From JBKEDC01 sp047971925 (GTDB taxonomy: Bacteria > Bacteroidota > Bacteroidia > Bacteroidales > Prolixibacteraceae): a stretch of DNA of 28,928 nucleotides. The stretch's first letter is position 1. Each line of letters begins with the position of its first letter. This document shows positions 13,823 through 22,302 of the stretch, in pieces. The notes under the pieces are model-generated. The model saw only the letters and a program-made list of their open reading frames with translations, searched no databases and was not told the DNA's origin. The stretch covers positions 1-28,928 of the forward strand of contig JBKEAC010000073.1 of assembly GCA_047971925.1 (NCBI GenBank). The letters are read 5' to 3'. The position numbers and the translations under genes are program-made.

Positions 13823-15265
13823 TTATTTGGTGAATAGGTTTATCCAATCAACTTGCAACTGATGCGGCGTTTTTGGTTTTTCGCCCACCACGATTGTTCT
13901 CAAATTGAGATAAAGTTGTTCGTTTGGTATTTCTATTTTATGTTCTAACAATTTGTAATTATTCACCCACCAGGTTACCGTGTTTTCATTCCACTCCATT
14001 TTGAAAATGTAGTTTTTCCCTTGGCGTAGTCCTTTAATTGACTTTTGAGCCTGATTTTTTGCACTGAAACAGCTCACCTGAGTGTGTGCGCCCATTTCCA
14101 ATAGGTTTAATCGGAATGTTTCGCTCTCGTTGGTTAAATAAATTAAGTCGACCAGTTTCTTCGTAGCGTAAAATTTCACTTTGGCTTCAAGCATTCCGCT
14201 TTTTGCATTTACGGGTGTTTGGTGCGAAATGGCTGCCGATGAATAGTTGAATGTGTGAGAAACGAAGCCCACTTTTCCGCTCCACATTTTCGATTCAACC
14301 GGAACTGTTTCGGTGTTTATGCGGAGTGTTTCATGGTCGATTGTTACATTCTTCACGGCGTTGTGCCCATGTAAATCGGTTGCATGCGAGAACATGAAGC
14401 CAGCATTCTTTTGAGCAAACGAGCTCATGAGATGCCACGCATTTGTATCGAATTTTCCTTCGCTGAAATGGTCGCTGATTAGGCAATTGTTTTCAATAAA
14501 GAAGTTAAAATCTTCATCTTTTCGGAACTTCAAATATTGAGCAAAAAGTTCATCTTTGCACATGTTTTGATATACCTCATATCGTTTACCCTCGGGAGTG
14601 AGCTTCCATCGATCGGGCGATTCAAAAAAGGCTTTTTGCTCTTGGAATTTCTCCGACTCTACTTCTCGTTTGAGTTCTTCGAAGTGAATTCTCTCGGGCG
14701 AATTGACCATTTCTTTATACAAACCATAGTCTTTCGACTTGTCATAGTTAATCCAAAACTGCACATCATCGGTTTTCAGGGTTTCCTCATAAATGCGGAA
14801 CTTCTGAAAAGGTTTCGATTCCTCCCAATTCTGTTTGCCATCGGCATTTTGAGCATCAAAGCGTTTTTTATCGCCTTCAAATTCCTCTTCGGCATAGGCC
14901 TTAGCTAACTTAAACTCTTTAATCAGATAGCTCGATTCTAATTCCTTGAAACGCTTGAAATCATCGGAATCAACAAGTTTATTATAGCCTGCTAGCTTAC
15001 TGTTTTTAAGGAGTCTCTCAAACTCTTCAGTCTTCAGCTGCACATGACTTCCTTTGTATTTCAATGATTCGGCAGCTTTCTTCGTTTGAGCAAACTCCTC
15101 TGAATTGATTTCTTTTTCAATGGCAAGGAAGTTGGCAAACTCATCGCTCTTTTTCAAGTCGATATACTGCTGAAAATAATCCCACACTTCATTTCTGTGG
15201 CGATCCATTTTCTTTGTGCTCTTTATAACGCCTAGGCGGTCGAGAAGATATAATTTAAATGACAT
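13823..15265 (-). CDS. Helical-repeat protein with C-terminal GH16/concanavalin-like domain
   Basis: 480 residues, with no signal peptide. Residues ~20-260 are charged and helical, with a loose repeated pattern of SDEF..F, then EKE, then SEEF about every 27-30 residues. Residues ~262-480 are beta-rich and start FSEGKFDTNAWHL. They contain SGMLEAKVKF (356-365), like the GRFEARVKL strand of family 16 glycoside hydrolases and LamG-type lectins. The GH16 catalytic motif ExDxxE is not kept: FRLNLLEMG (384-392) stands at the matching position with only a Glu. A catalytic sugar hydrolase is therefore unlikely; a carbohydrate-binding or structural protein is more plausible, yet without a signal it appears cytoplasmic. 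It is a single gene; the fold call is inferred from pattern. Confidence 0.6.
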   Translation of the reverse strand: MSFKLYLLDRLGVIKSTKKMDRHRNEVWDYFQQYIDLKKSDEFANFLAIEKEINSEEFAQTKKAAESLKYKGSHVQLKTEEFERLLKNSKLAGYNKLVDSDDFKRFKELESSYLIKEFKLAKAYAEEEFEGDKKRFDAQNADGKQNWEESKPFQKFRIYEETLKTDDVQFWINYDKSKDYGLYKEMVNSPERIHFEELKREVESEKFQEQKAFFESPDRWKLTPEGKRYEVYQNMCKDELFAQYLKFRKDEDFNFFIENNCLISDHFSEGKFDTNAWHLMSSFAQKNAGFMFSHATDLHGHNAVKNVTIDHETLRINTETVPVESKMWSGKVGFVSHTFNYSSAAISHQTPVNAKSGMLEAKVKFYATKKLVDLIYLTNESETFRLNLLEMGAHTQVSCFSAKNQAQKSIKGLRQGKNYIFKMEWNENTVTWWVNNYKLLEHKIEIPNEQLYLNLRTIVVGEKPKTPHQLQVDWINLFTK

Positions 15266-15402
15266 GTTTTTTTTTGCTATTGAATATTCAAGCTGCTAAA
15301 TTACAGCATTTTTTTATATAATGCGCTCGTTTAAAAAAAAAATAACAACAAACCCATTGAACAGATTAAATATGCTCTCATTTAATTCCGCCAACGAGTA
15401 GC

Positions 15403-17175
15403 TCAATATATTTCTTTAATAAGGTGAGCATACTTCTGCTCCACTTGCTTACGCTTGAGTTTTAGTGTGGGCGATAGCTCTCCGGTTTGCGTGCTCCACT
15501 CATCGGGAACCAATCGAATGCGCTTTATTTGTTCATGCTGTGCTAATTCGGCATTTATTGCTCGCACCTCCTGATTAATCACATCAATCACTTTCTTATT
15601 GGCTATCAACTCCTCGCAACTGGCAATGTCGACACCATTTTGCAAACACCAATCGCGCAGATAAGCAAAACTAGGCGAAATGAGCGCCGACGCATGTTTC
15701 TCATTCTCGCCAATCACCATGGCTTGCTCAATGAAAAATGATTCTTTCAACTTGTTTTCAATCGCTTGTGGAGCAATATACTTCCCTCCCGAAAGTTTAA
15801 AGATTTCTTTCTTCCGATCGGTAATCTTCAAATACTTCCCATCAACCAGCATGCCGATATCGCCCGTGTGTAGCCACCCATCGCTCTCAATTGCCTCGGC
15901 AGTTAATCCCGGCTCTTTGTAATAGCCCAACATAACATGCGGTCCTCGTGTGAGTATCTCGCCATCGTCGGCAATTTTCAACTCCGTACCTTCTAAAACC
16001 GGACCAACTGTTCCGATTTTAATTTCATTTCGTTTCGGAACACTCACCGCAATCACCGGCGAACTTTCGGTCATGCCATAGCCCTCCATGATTGGAATGC
16101 CTGCAACTCCAAACACTCTCGCAATTTTGGGTTGCAACGCCGCTCCTCCCGAAACAATAAACTTCGTGTTTCCGCCTAAGGCTTTTCGCCATTTCGAATA
16201 AACTAATCGATCGAAAAACTGACGTTTAACAACTTGAATCGGACTCAACACCTGATTGTGTTCAAAAGACTTCCCCGCATTGATTGCCATGAAATACAAT
16301 CGCTTTTTAACCCCAGTCAATTCATTTCCTTTGGAAACAAAACCATCATAAATGCGCTCTAAAATGCGCGGAACACAATTGAAAATATGCGGCTTCACTT
16401 CTTGAATTGCACTCATGATTGAACCCAAGTTTGGCACATAATAAACACCCATTCCTGCATATTGAAAATGATAGTTCATCGAGCGTTCATAAACATGACA
16501 AAGCGGCAAAAAGCTCACCGCACGACAGTCCTTCCCTAGCCCATGAACTTTAACATGCGACTTAAAATTGCTCACCAAGTTTCTGTGCGATAGCATCACC
16601 CCTTTGGGCTTCCCTGTTGTGCCCGAGGTGTAGATTATCGTTGCCAAATCGTCTTCCTTCACGCCCATCATGCGCTGTTGAAGCTCCTCTTTCATTGCCA
16701 ACGTGGCAGAACGCCCCAATTGCAAAATGTCTTGCAACGTTTTCACCGAAGCCATCTCATCGAAGGCATAAATTTCTTGAAGCCCAGCAACTTCGGGTGC
16801 TACACTCGAAATGGTTTGAAATATTTTCTTATCGCCCACCAAAACCAGCTTCACTTCAGCATGGTTCAAAATATAAGCATACTCTTCCTTACTCAACGTG
16901 GGATAAATCGGCACATGCACAAGCCCCATCATGGCAAGCCCCATATCGGCAAAATTCCATTCTGGTCGGTTGTTAGTAATCGTAGCCACCGCATCGCCCT
17001 TTTTCAAGCCCAAAGCATGCATGCCCAGCGCAAAGTCCTCCGACGCCGCCTTGTATTCCGCTGTTGAATACGTAAACCACTCCTCACCTCGCAAGCCCCC
17101 TAAAGCATCAACACGCGAATATCCATCTTGCAAATAGGCTAACAAATCAAATGTCCGTGTTACTTCTATTGTCAT
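15403..17175 (-). CDS. Long-chain fatty acid--CoA ligase (AMP-forming)
   Basis: 590 residues of the adenylate-forming superfamily: the P-loop TIIYTSGTTGKPKGV (179-193), GYGMTESSPVIAVS, the hinge region WLHTGDIGML...KITDRKKEIFKLSGGKYIAP, and a C-terminal domain ending in LSPTLKLKRKQVEQKY. It would activate long-chain fatty acids to acyl-CoA through an acyl-adenylate, for lipid synthesis or degradation. The GELSPTLKLKRK ending and overall length are those of the cytosolic/peripheral membrane FadD/FAA1-like group common in Bacteroidota. It has its own promoter (17229-17258) and no operon partners. Confidence 0.93.
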   Translation of the reverse strand: MTIEVTRTFDLLAYLQDGYSRVDALGGLRGEEWFTYSTAEYKAASEDFALGMHALGLKKGDAVATITNNRPEWNFADMGLAMMGLVHVPIYPTLSKEEYAYILNHAEVKLVLVGDKKIFQTISSVAPEVAGLQEIYAFDEMASVKTLQDILQLGRSATLAMKEELQQRMMGVKEDDLATIIYTSGTTGKPKGVMLSHRNLVSNFKSHVKVHGLGKDCRAVSFLPLCHVYERSMNYHFQYAGMGVYYVPNLGSIMSAIQEVKPHIFNCVPRILERIYDGFVSKGNELTGVKKRLYFMAINAGKSFEHNQVLSPIQVVKRQFFDRLVYSKWRKALGGNTKFIVSGGAALQPKIARVFGVAGIPIMEGYGMTESSPVIAVSVPKRNEIKIGTVGPVLEGTELKIADDGEILTRGPHVMLGYYKEPGLTAEAIESDGWLHTGDIGMLVDGKYLKITDRKKEIFKLSGGKYIAPQAIENKLKESFFIEQAMVIGENEKHASALISPSFAYLRDWCLQNGVDIASCEELIANKKVIDVINQEVRAINAELAQHEQIKRIRLVPDEWSTQTGELSPTLKLKRKQVEQKYAHLIKEIY

Positions 17176-17228
17176 AATTTTTCCCTTTAAAAATTCACTA
17201 ATAATAGTCTTAACCTTAAAATAGGGCG

Positions 17229-17258
17229 CAAATATAGTAGCCTCTTGCTTTTTTCAAA
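17229..17258 (-). promoter_or_regulatory. Promoter of the acyl-CoA ligase gene
   Basis: On the minus strand the -7 box TATATTTG (17229-17236) follows a TTTG (17255-17258) at 18 bases, one short of the usual 19. The leader would be about 45-50 bases. Confidence 0.6.
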
Positions 17259-17368
17259 TACTTAAACACTCATTTTTTGCAACTTATGTTGCGTTTTTTA
17301 ATATTTAAATCTAGCTCATCGAACAAATATTTCCGAAAGTCGAAAATCAAAGCACTAAAACTTTTTTA

Positions 17369-17493
17369 TTTTGGGGGTGCCGGCATTCCTCCTCGCCACA
17401 ATGCCCAGCCCTGCCGTCGGGCTTTCCGTTCCAATCTTTTAAGTGGGCAAGAGGCAAAGCCCACTTAAAAGGATTTCCACTGCAATCCCTCAC
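17369..17493 (-). repeat. Dispersed structured repeat C, copy 4 (minus orientation)
   Basis: Read on the minus strand: GGATTGCAGTGGAAATCC, then the hairpin CTTTTAAGTGGGC...GCCCACTTAAAAG, GATTGGAACGGAAAGCCCGA, CGGCAGGGC, and GAATGCCGGCACCCCCAAAA. It is the most complete copy, with the same extended hairpin as copy 1. Confidence 0.8.
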
Positions 17494-17515
17494 CTGCTAA
17501 CGCCAGTAACAGCCA

Positions 17516-17981
17516 CTCGAAACATTTGCAAACCTTAGCATAGGAGCAAGTCCGAAGGAGTTAGTAGATAATGTGATAATAGGGCGATGTGGATAACAAG
17601 GGGCGCTAGCCCTATGGTCTTTGTAGATAGCAATTACAACCCACCCAAAGCGCCGATAGGTGCGAAAGATAAACTCCCATCATCATTTCCAGTTTACATA
17701 GTGCATCGCACTATGCTTCTATCTTCAAGCCCTATCGGGCTTATGCTGCGCAAACTTTGTTAATGCTTGTCCGTTCACATAGTGCGTTGCACTATGCTTC
17801 TATCTTCAAGCCCTATCGGGCTTATGCTGCGCAAACCTAAAAGTCGCTCGAAACATTTGCAAACCTTTGCATAGGAGCAAGTCCGAAGGAGTTAGTAGAT
17901 AATGTGATAATAGGGCGATGTGGATAACAAGGGGCGCTAGCCCTATGGTCTTTGTAGATAGCAATTACAACCCACCCAAAG
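17516..17981 (+). repeat. 135-bp direct repeat pair, 331 bp apart
   Basis: 17516-17650 and 17847-17981 differ at one base of 135. Each holds GTCCGAAGGAGTTAGTAG, AATGTGATAATAGGGCGATG and a REP of the RAYT family. Between the copies lies another pair of shorter repeats (see next entry). Confidence 0.9.
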
Positions 17982-18007
17982 GGGCATCGCCCTGCGGTCT
18001 TTGTAGA
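17598..18007 (+). repeat. Three REP units of the RAYT family, remote from the transposase
   Basis: Units at 17598-17626 and 17929-17957 (GGGGCGCTAGCCC type) and at 17979-18006 (GGGGCATCGCCC type), each followed by TGGTCTTTGTAG or CGGTCTTTGTAG. They match those next to the transposase gene 13 kb away. All are in plus orientation. The last ends about 50 bases past the 3' end of dapL. Confidence 0.85.
17696..17836 (+). repeat. 60-bp direct repeat pair with two hairpins each
   Basis: 17696-17755 and 17777-17836 are almost identical. Each carries a hairpin CATAGTGC...GCACTATG and a second one AAGCCC-TATC-GGGCTT. They sit between the two 135-bp repeats. Confidence 0.85.
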
Positions 18008-18057
18008 TAGCAATATTACAACCCAACAAACACCAAAACAACTAAGAACCCCCTTGA

Positions 18058-19284
18058 TTAAAGTGCTTCAATACGCTCCATTGCCTCAATCGTTTTTTCA
18101 CGACTTGCAAAGGCTGAAAAACGGAAATACCCCTCCCCTGCCGGACCGAAACCCGAACCTGGAGTTCCCACAATGTTAGCCTCATGAAGCAACATATCGA
18201 AAAATTCCCACGAACTCATGCCATTCTTCGTCTTCACCCAAATATAGGGCGCATTTACTCCTCCAAACACACGATAGCCACAAGCAGCTAAACGCTCACG
18301 CATGATGCGCGCATTTTCCATGTAATAATCAACAACTTTCTTCACCTCTTTCTGACCATCGGCAGAATAAACCGCAGCTGCTGCGCACTGCACCGGATAA
18401 GAAACACCATTAAACTTAGTGGTGTGCCTACGAAGCCACAACTTTTTCACCGAATGCGCATTCCCAGCCTTATCATAAGCCTTCACCGCCTCAGGAATCA
18501 CCACAAAAGCACAACGAGTTCCCGTGAAACCCGCCGTTTTCGAGTAAGAACGGAATTCAATCGCCACCTCATCGGCACCCGGAATCTCATAGATGGAACG
18601 AGGAACACCCTCTTCGGTAATAAAAGCCTCATAGGCGGCATCAAACAAAATAATCGATTTATTTTCGCGAGCATAGTTCACCCACTTTGTCAATGTTTCC
18701 TTGCTAGCCACTGTGCCCGTTGGATTATTAGGGAAGCAAAGGAAAATCAAATCGGGTCGTTCGCTTGGAAGTTCAGGAGTGAAACCGTTTTCCTCATTGC
18801 AAGGCATGTAGATGATACCCGAATAATAACCATTCGCCGCACATTCGCCCGTTTTACCACTCATCACCGTGGTATCGGCATAAACCGGATAAACAGGGTC
18901 GCAAATAGCAATTTTATTATCGAAACCAAAAATCTCTTGAATATTTCCCGTATCGCACTTCGAACCATCGGAAACAATAATATCGCCCGCCTGAATGTTC
19001 ACCCCATAATTCCGATAAGCCCCTTGAGCAATGGCTTCACGCAAAAACTCATAGCCCTGTTCCGGACCATAGCCATGAAAACTTTCCGCCTTTCCCATGT
19101 GGTCAACTCCCTCATGAAATGCTTTTAAAACAGTTGGTGTCAATGGCTGAGTAACATCGCCAATCCCCATTCTGATAATTTCTTTTTCAGGGTTTGCGGC
19201 TGCAAATTCAGCCACACGTCGACCAATTTCGGGAAACAAATATCCCGCTTTCAACTTCAAGTAGTTCTCGTTTATTAATGCCAT
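18058..19284 (-). CDS. dapL: LL-diaminopimelate aminotransferase
   Basis: 408 residues, normal length. A PLP enzyme that makes LL-diaminopimelate from tetrahydrodipicolinate and glutamate in one step, skipping the acylated intermediates of the usual lysine and peptidoglycan route. The sequence shows family landmarks: MALINENYLKLKAGYLFPEI at the start, HGYGPEQGYEFLREAI, CFPNNPTG (183-190), FDAAYEAFI (214-222), the PLP lysine Lys249 in FRSYSKTAGFTGTR, and FSAFASRE near the end. The gene is single, with a good promoter 58-87 bases upstream of its ATG. Repeats follow closely after its stop. Confidence 0.96.
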   Translation of the reverse strand: MALINENYLKLKAGYLFPEIGRRVAEFAAANPEKEIIRMGIGDVTQPLTPTVLKAFHEGVDHMGKAESFHGYGPEQGYEFLREAIAQGAYRNYGVNIQAGDIIVSDGSKCDTGNIQEIFGFDNKIAICDPVYPVYADTTVMSGKTGECAANGYYSGIIYMPCNEENGFTPELPSERPDLIFLCFPNNPTGTVASKETLTKWVNYARENKSIILFDAAYEAFITEEGVPRSIYEIPGADEVAIEFRSYSKTAGFTGTRCAFVVIPEAVKAYDKAGNAHSVKKLWLRRHTTKFNGVSYPVQCAAAAVYSADGQKEVKKVVDYYMENARIMRERLAACGYRVFGGVNAPYIWVKTKNGMSSWEFFDMLLHEANIVGTPGSGFGPAGEGYFRFSAFASREKTIEAMERIEAL

Positions 19285-19341
19285 TGCTTCAATTTTTTAA
19301 AATAATTCACATAACTCCCACCTCCATGAGAAAAGAGCTTT

Positions 19342-19371
19342 CAAAATTAATTTTCAACAGAAAAAGAACAA
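19342..19371 (-). promoter_or_regulatory. Promoter of dapL
   Basis: Minus-strand TTG (19369-19371) lies 19 bases before TAATTTTG (19342-19349), matching the Bacteroidota -33/-7 form. The leader would be about 50 bases. Confidence 0.65.
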
Positions 19372-19504
19372 TCAACTACCGCATTCACCAACTCAAAAAA
19401 TCACAATTTCTTAAACAAACACGCAAACCGCACCACTTCTAATCAAAGAACAAAACAAGGAAAACGAAAAAAGAGCTAAACTCCATGCTATTATATGATA
19501 AGCA

Positions 19505-19535
19505 TTTGCCACTCAGAAAAAAAAACATACTTTTG
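19505..19535 (+). promoter_or_regulatory. Promoter of the DUF2147 gene
   Basis: TTTG (19505-19508), 19 bases, then TACTTTTG (19528-19535): an exact match to the Bacteroidota promoter form, about 60 bases before the ATG. It is divergent from the dapL promoter within a 311-base gap; I see nothing else in that gap. Confidence 0.8.
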
Positions 19536-19595
19536 TAGCTCGAAAACAACAATGGGCTGTTTTCATTTTGATAAAACTTTTAAATTCTTTTTTTC

Positions 19596-20033
19596 ATGAA
19601 ACATTTCGTAATCCTGTTTTTATTTGTCTGCTGCTCTCTTTTTTCGTTTGCACAAGAAGATGCTTTGGGAATTTGGGTTACAACCGATGGCGTTTCGCAT
19701 GTTGAAATAACAAAACAAGGCGGAAAATATTCGGGCAAGATTGTGTGGCTTCAAAAACCAACCGATAGTTTAGGCAGACCTATTCTCGACAAATATAATC
19801 TTGACAAAAGCAAGCGCACCAATTTAATCATGGGCACCTACATTCTTGAAGGCTACGACTACGACCCCGAATCGATGTGCTTCACCGGAGGAACGATCTA
19901 CGACCCTCGTTGTGGAAAGACTTACAAAGGTCGATTTTGGATTGATATAGACTATCGTTTGAACATTCGTGGTTATGTGGGTTTTGTTTATCAAACCGAA
20001 ATTTGGCGACGACCACGAAATCCTAAGCAATAG
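19596..20033 (+). CDS. DUF2147 secreted protein
   Basis: 145 residues with a Sec signal peptide (MKHFVILFLFVCCSLFSFAQ, cut after Ala19 or so) and a small lipocalin-like beta body. Signature parts of DUF2147 are present: GIWVTTDG, GKYSGKIVWL, YILEGYDYDPESMCFTGGTIYDPRCGKTYKGRFW and IRGYVGF, ending in WRR. Family members are periplasmic or exported and of unknown function. It has its own exact promoter and a strong terminator, so it is a single-gene unit. Confidence 0.9.
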   Translation: MKHFVILFLFVCCSLFSFAQEDALGIWVTTDGVSHVEITKQGGKYSGKIVWLQKPTDSLGRPILDKYNLDKSKRTNLIMGTYILEGYDYDPESMCFTGGTIYDPRCGKTYKGRFWIDIDYRLNIRGYVGFVYQTEIWRRPRNPKQ

Positions 20034-20096
20034 TGCTTGGCGCATTTCTTTGCTTTCAAGAATCGACCGATGAATTGAAAGCTTGATTTAAAATCG

Positions 20097-20144
20097 AAAA
20101 AAGGAGCTTTCTGAAAATGTTATTTTTAGAAAGCTCCTTTTTTT
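20097..20144 (+). terminator. Terminator of the DUF2147 gene
   Basis: AAAAAAGGAGCTTTCT (20097-20112) pairs with AGAAAGCTCCTTTTTT (20128-20143) around a 15-base loop, ending in a T run. Confidence 0.93.
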
Positions 20145-20230
20145 GAATCTCATTTCAAACAAACTCATCAATTCTCGAATCTAAGAAGTGATTTATAGAA
20201 AAATGAAGTGGAAGAAATGAGAAAAATTAG

Positions 20231-20238
20231 TAATTTTG
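20231..20238 (+). promoter_or_regulatory. -7 box before the restriction endonuclease gene
   Basis: TAATTTTG matches TAnnTTTG and lies 22 bases before the ATG at 20261. No TTG is seen at the -33 distance, so strength is uncertain. Confidence 0.45.
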
Positions 20239-20260
20239 TCGTACATAAATAATCGAAGTG

Positions 20261-21157
20261 ATGACACATTCAACTCATATTCCACTCATTGTTGAGATAC
20301 CCAAGAATGAACAAGAAAAGTTTGATGAGCTAATAAAGCAATACAGAACTCAATACATTCGTTCCTCACAAGAAATAGTAGATTTGAGTTTTTCAGAAAA
20401 TCCAAAGTATTTGAAGGGATTAAAAACGAAGAGTGTTAGTCAAACGATTGCAGAACTTCGCGAAATAGCTTGGCAAGAATATTTAAATGACGAAGTAAAC
20501 TTTAATGCGAAATTAATGCGAGATTTGCACAAGAAACTTGAAACGCCAAAAGAAATTATCGATTCACTATTAACTCAGCATGCCATGGAGAAGCAAGGCT
20601 CAGAACTTGCGAGCACGATAAAAGAGATCTGTGGAGAGTATGCAGGGCGGGTCTTTCCATATATCTATCGCCTTTCGCTTAGCAATACGCAGTCGAGAAG
20701 GTCGAGAGCTGGCAAAACATTTGAAGCTATTATTTATCGCATATATCAAGGTCTAGATTATGAATTCGATAGCCAAAGTAAAGTAGGAAGAAAGATTTTT
20801 GATAGCTTAGGATTAGGAAAGAAAGTAGATTCTATTTTACCCAATATTGAGGCATTCAAAAAGCGAAGAAACAAAACAATCATAGGCACGATGAAGACCA
20901 CTTTGCGTGAGCGTTGGCAAGAAGTGGCAGAGGAAATTGAGCGGACGAAAATACCAGAGATACACCTGTTGACTGCCGATGAAGATATTTCAAAAAGTAA
21001 AGCAATTGAAATGGCAAATCATAATATTATCATTGTAACATATGATTGGGTTGCTAATTCAGATAGTTTGAAAGCTATGAAGAACATTATCAGTTTTGAG
21101 GAGTATCTATTTGAGGAAATTCCAAATATTTTAAAATTTTGGAGCGATGACAAATAA
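20261..21157 (+). CDS. Type II restriction endonuclease, EcoRII/SsoII/Ecl18kI-like active site
   Basis: 298 residues from the ATG at 20261 (a GTG directly before it is a less likely start). The C-terminal half holds a PD-(D/E)XK-type centre: Glu155 in RSRAGKTFEAIIYRI, Asp190 in KKVDSILP, Lys212 in TMKTTLRERW and Glu225 on the following helix. The Asp-Lys distance of 22 and Lys-Glu of 13 equal those I recall for Ecl18kI (Asp160, Lys182, Glu195), and KTTLRERW resembles KTTCKDRW of EcoRII. This suggests cutting at a CCNGG, CCWGG or related C/G-rich site. The N-terminal part is helical. The gene overlaps the methyltransferase gene by 11 bases (ATGACAAATAA). Base composition is more AT-rich than neighbours, hinting at transfer. 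Confidence 0.85.
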   Translation: MTHSTHIPLIVEIPKNEQEKFDELIKQYRTQYIRSSQEIVDLSFSENPKYLKGLKTKSVSQTIAELREIAWQEYLNDEVNFNAKLMRDLHKKLETPKEIIDSLLTQHAMEKQGSELASTIKEICGEYAGRVFPYIYRLSLSNTQSRRSRAGKTFEAIIYRIYQGLDYEFDSQSKVGRKIFDSLGLGKKVDSILPNIEAFKKRRNKTIIGTMKTTLRERWQEVAEEIERTKIPEIHLLTADEDISKSKAIEMANHNIIIVTYDWVANSDSLKAMKNIISFEEYLFEEIPNILKFWSDDK

Positions 21158-22160
21158 AATTAGAATTATAGACCTTTTTGCTGGAATTGGAGGTATTCGA
21201 CTCGGCTTTGAAAAGGCTTCAAACAATAACATCGATTGCGTATTCACAAGCGAATGGAATAAATATTCAGTTGCAACATACACCACTAACTTTAATGATT
21301 TATTTGTCTATGGTGATATTACTCAAGTGAACGAAAAGCACATTCCCGATCATGATATTCTTCTGGCTGGATTCCCATGTCAGCCATTTTCTCAAGCAGG
21401 ATTGAAAAAGGGATTTTCTGACACTAGGGGAACTTTGTTCTTTGATATTGAGCGGATATTGATAAAAAAAAGACCTCAAGCTTTTCTTCTCGAAAATGTG
21501 AAACAATTGAAAGGGCATGATAAGGGGAAAACTTTAAAAATAATTCTCGAACATCTTAAAGAAATTGGCTATACAAATGTACAGTATGAAGTTTTAAAAG
21601 CCCGCGACTTTGGACTGCCTCAAAATAGAGAACGTATATATATTGTTGGCTTTTTAAATGATAAAGTTAAATTTGAATTCCCAAAACCTACAAATGAGCC
21701 AACGAAAGTGGGTGACATTTTAGAAGAAATGGTTGATGATAAATATACAATTTCCGACAAATTGTGGAGTGGTCATCAACGGAGAAAAGAAGAAAACAAA
21801 CGAAACGGCAAAGGGTTTGGCTACGGAATAGTAAATGCCGATTCGGAATATACCAATACAATTTCTGCAAGATATTATAAAGACGGCAGCGAAATATTAA
21901 TTGAGCAAGAAGGAAAGAATCCTAGAAAGCTTACTCCCCGAGAGGCTGCACGTTTGCAAGGTTTCCCCGATACATTTAAAATTCCTGTTTCTGATAATCA
22001 AGCATATCAACAATTTGGAAATAGTGTAGCTGTTAATGTCATTGAGAAAATTGCAGAACAAATGCTCAAGCACATTATACCGCAAAATGATGTGGAAAAA
22101 GAGAATGAAATTAGAAATGTTAAAATGCATTCTTCAACAAAAAAACTGGAAACAGTGTAA
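21147..22160 (+). CDS. DNA (cytosine-5) methyltransferase of a type II system
   Basis: 337 residues with ordered C5-methylase motifs: I DLFAGIGGIRLGF (9-21), IV GFPCQPFSQAG with catalytic Cys78, VI ENVKQL (116-121), VIII QNRERIYIVG (159-168), then a target-recognition region, then RKLTPREAARLQGFP (IX) and QAYQQFGNSVAV (X). The recognition region has LWSGHQRRKEENKRNGKGFG and TISARYYKDGSEIL. These resemble the CCNGG/CCWGG group (Dcm, EcoRII, ScrFI), so the modified base would be a C in such a site; this is inferred. The start overlaps the endonuclease stop by 11 bases. No control protein or Vsr gene is present. The last ~30 residues (after KHIIPQN) are not conserved. Confidence 0.94.
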   Translation: MTNKIRIIDLFAGIGGIRLGFEKASNNNIDCVFTSEWNKYSVATYTTNFNDLFVYGDITQVNEKHIPDHDILLAGFPCQPFSQAGLKKGFSDTRGTLFFDIERILIKKRPQAFLLENVKQLKGHDKGKTLKIILEHLKEIGYTNVQYEVLKARDFGLPQNRERIYIVGFLNDKVKFEFPKPTNEPTKVGDILEEMVDDKYTISDKLWSGHQRRKEENKRNGKGFGYGIVNADSEYTNTISARYYKDGSEILIEQEGKNPRKLTPREAARLQGFPDTFKIPVSDNQAYQQFGNSVAVNVIEKIAEQMLKHIIPQNDVEKENEIRNVKMHSSTKKLETV

Positions 22161-22237
22161 TCACCCTCAAAAAACTTGTAAGACAATTCAAAACGGGCGT
22201 TTCATTATAGAACCTCTCATTATATAAACAAAAAGGT

Positions 22238-22277
22238 AAAAGCAAGCCTAAAGATTTAATTCTTTAGGCTTGCTTTT
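22238..22277 (+). terminator. Terminator behind the R-M operon, probably bidirectional
   Basis: A perfect 16-bp stem (22238-22253 with 22262-22277, AAAAGCAAGCCTAAAG) with an 8-base loop ends in TTTT on both strands. It lies between the convergent R-M genes and the AMP nucleosidase gene. Confidence 0.92.
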
Positions 22278-22302
22278 CTATAAACGAACAGCCGTGCTCC
22301 AC

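Noticed and set aside
17277..17468. 63-residue plus-strand frame ending in FRSNLLSGQEAKPT
   Set aside because: It reads through repeat C; the same peptide appears antisense at other copies of that repeat.
18424..19128. 234-residue plus-strand frame
   Set aside because: It is antisense to dapL, whose family match is complete.
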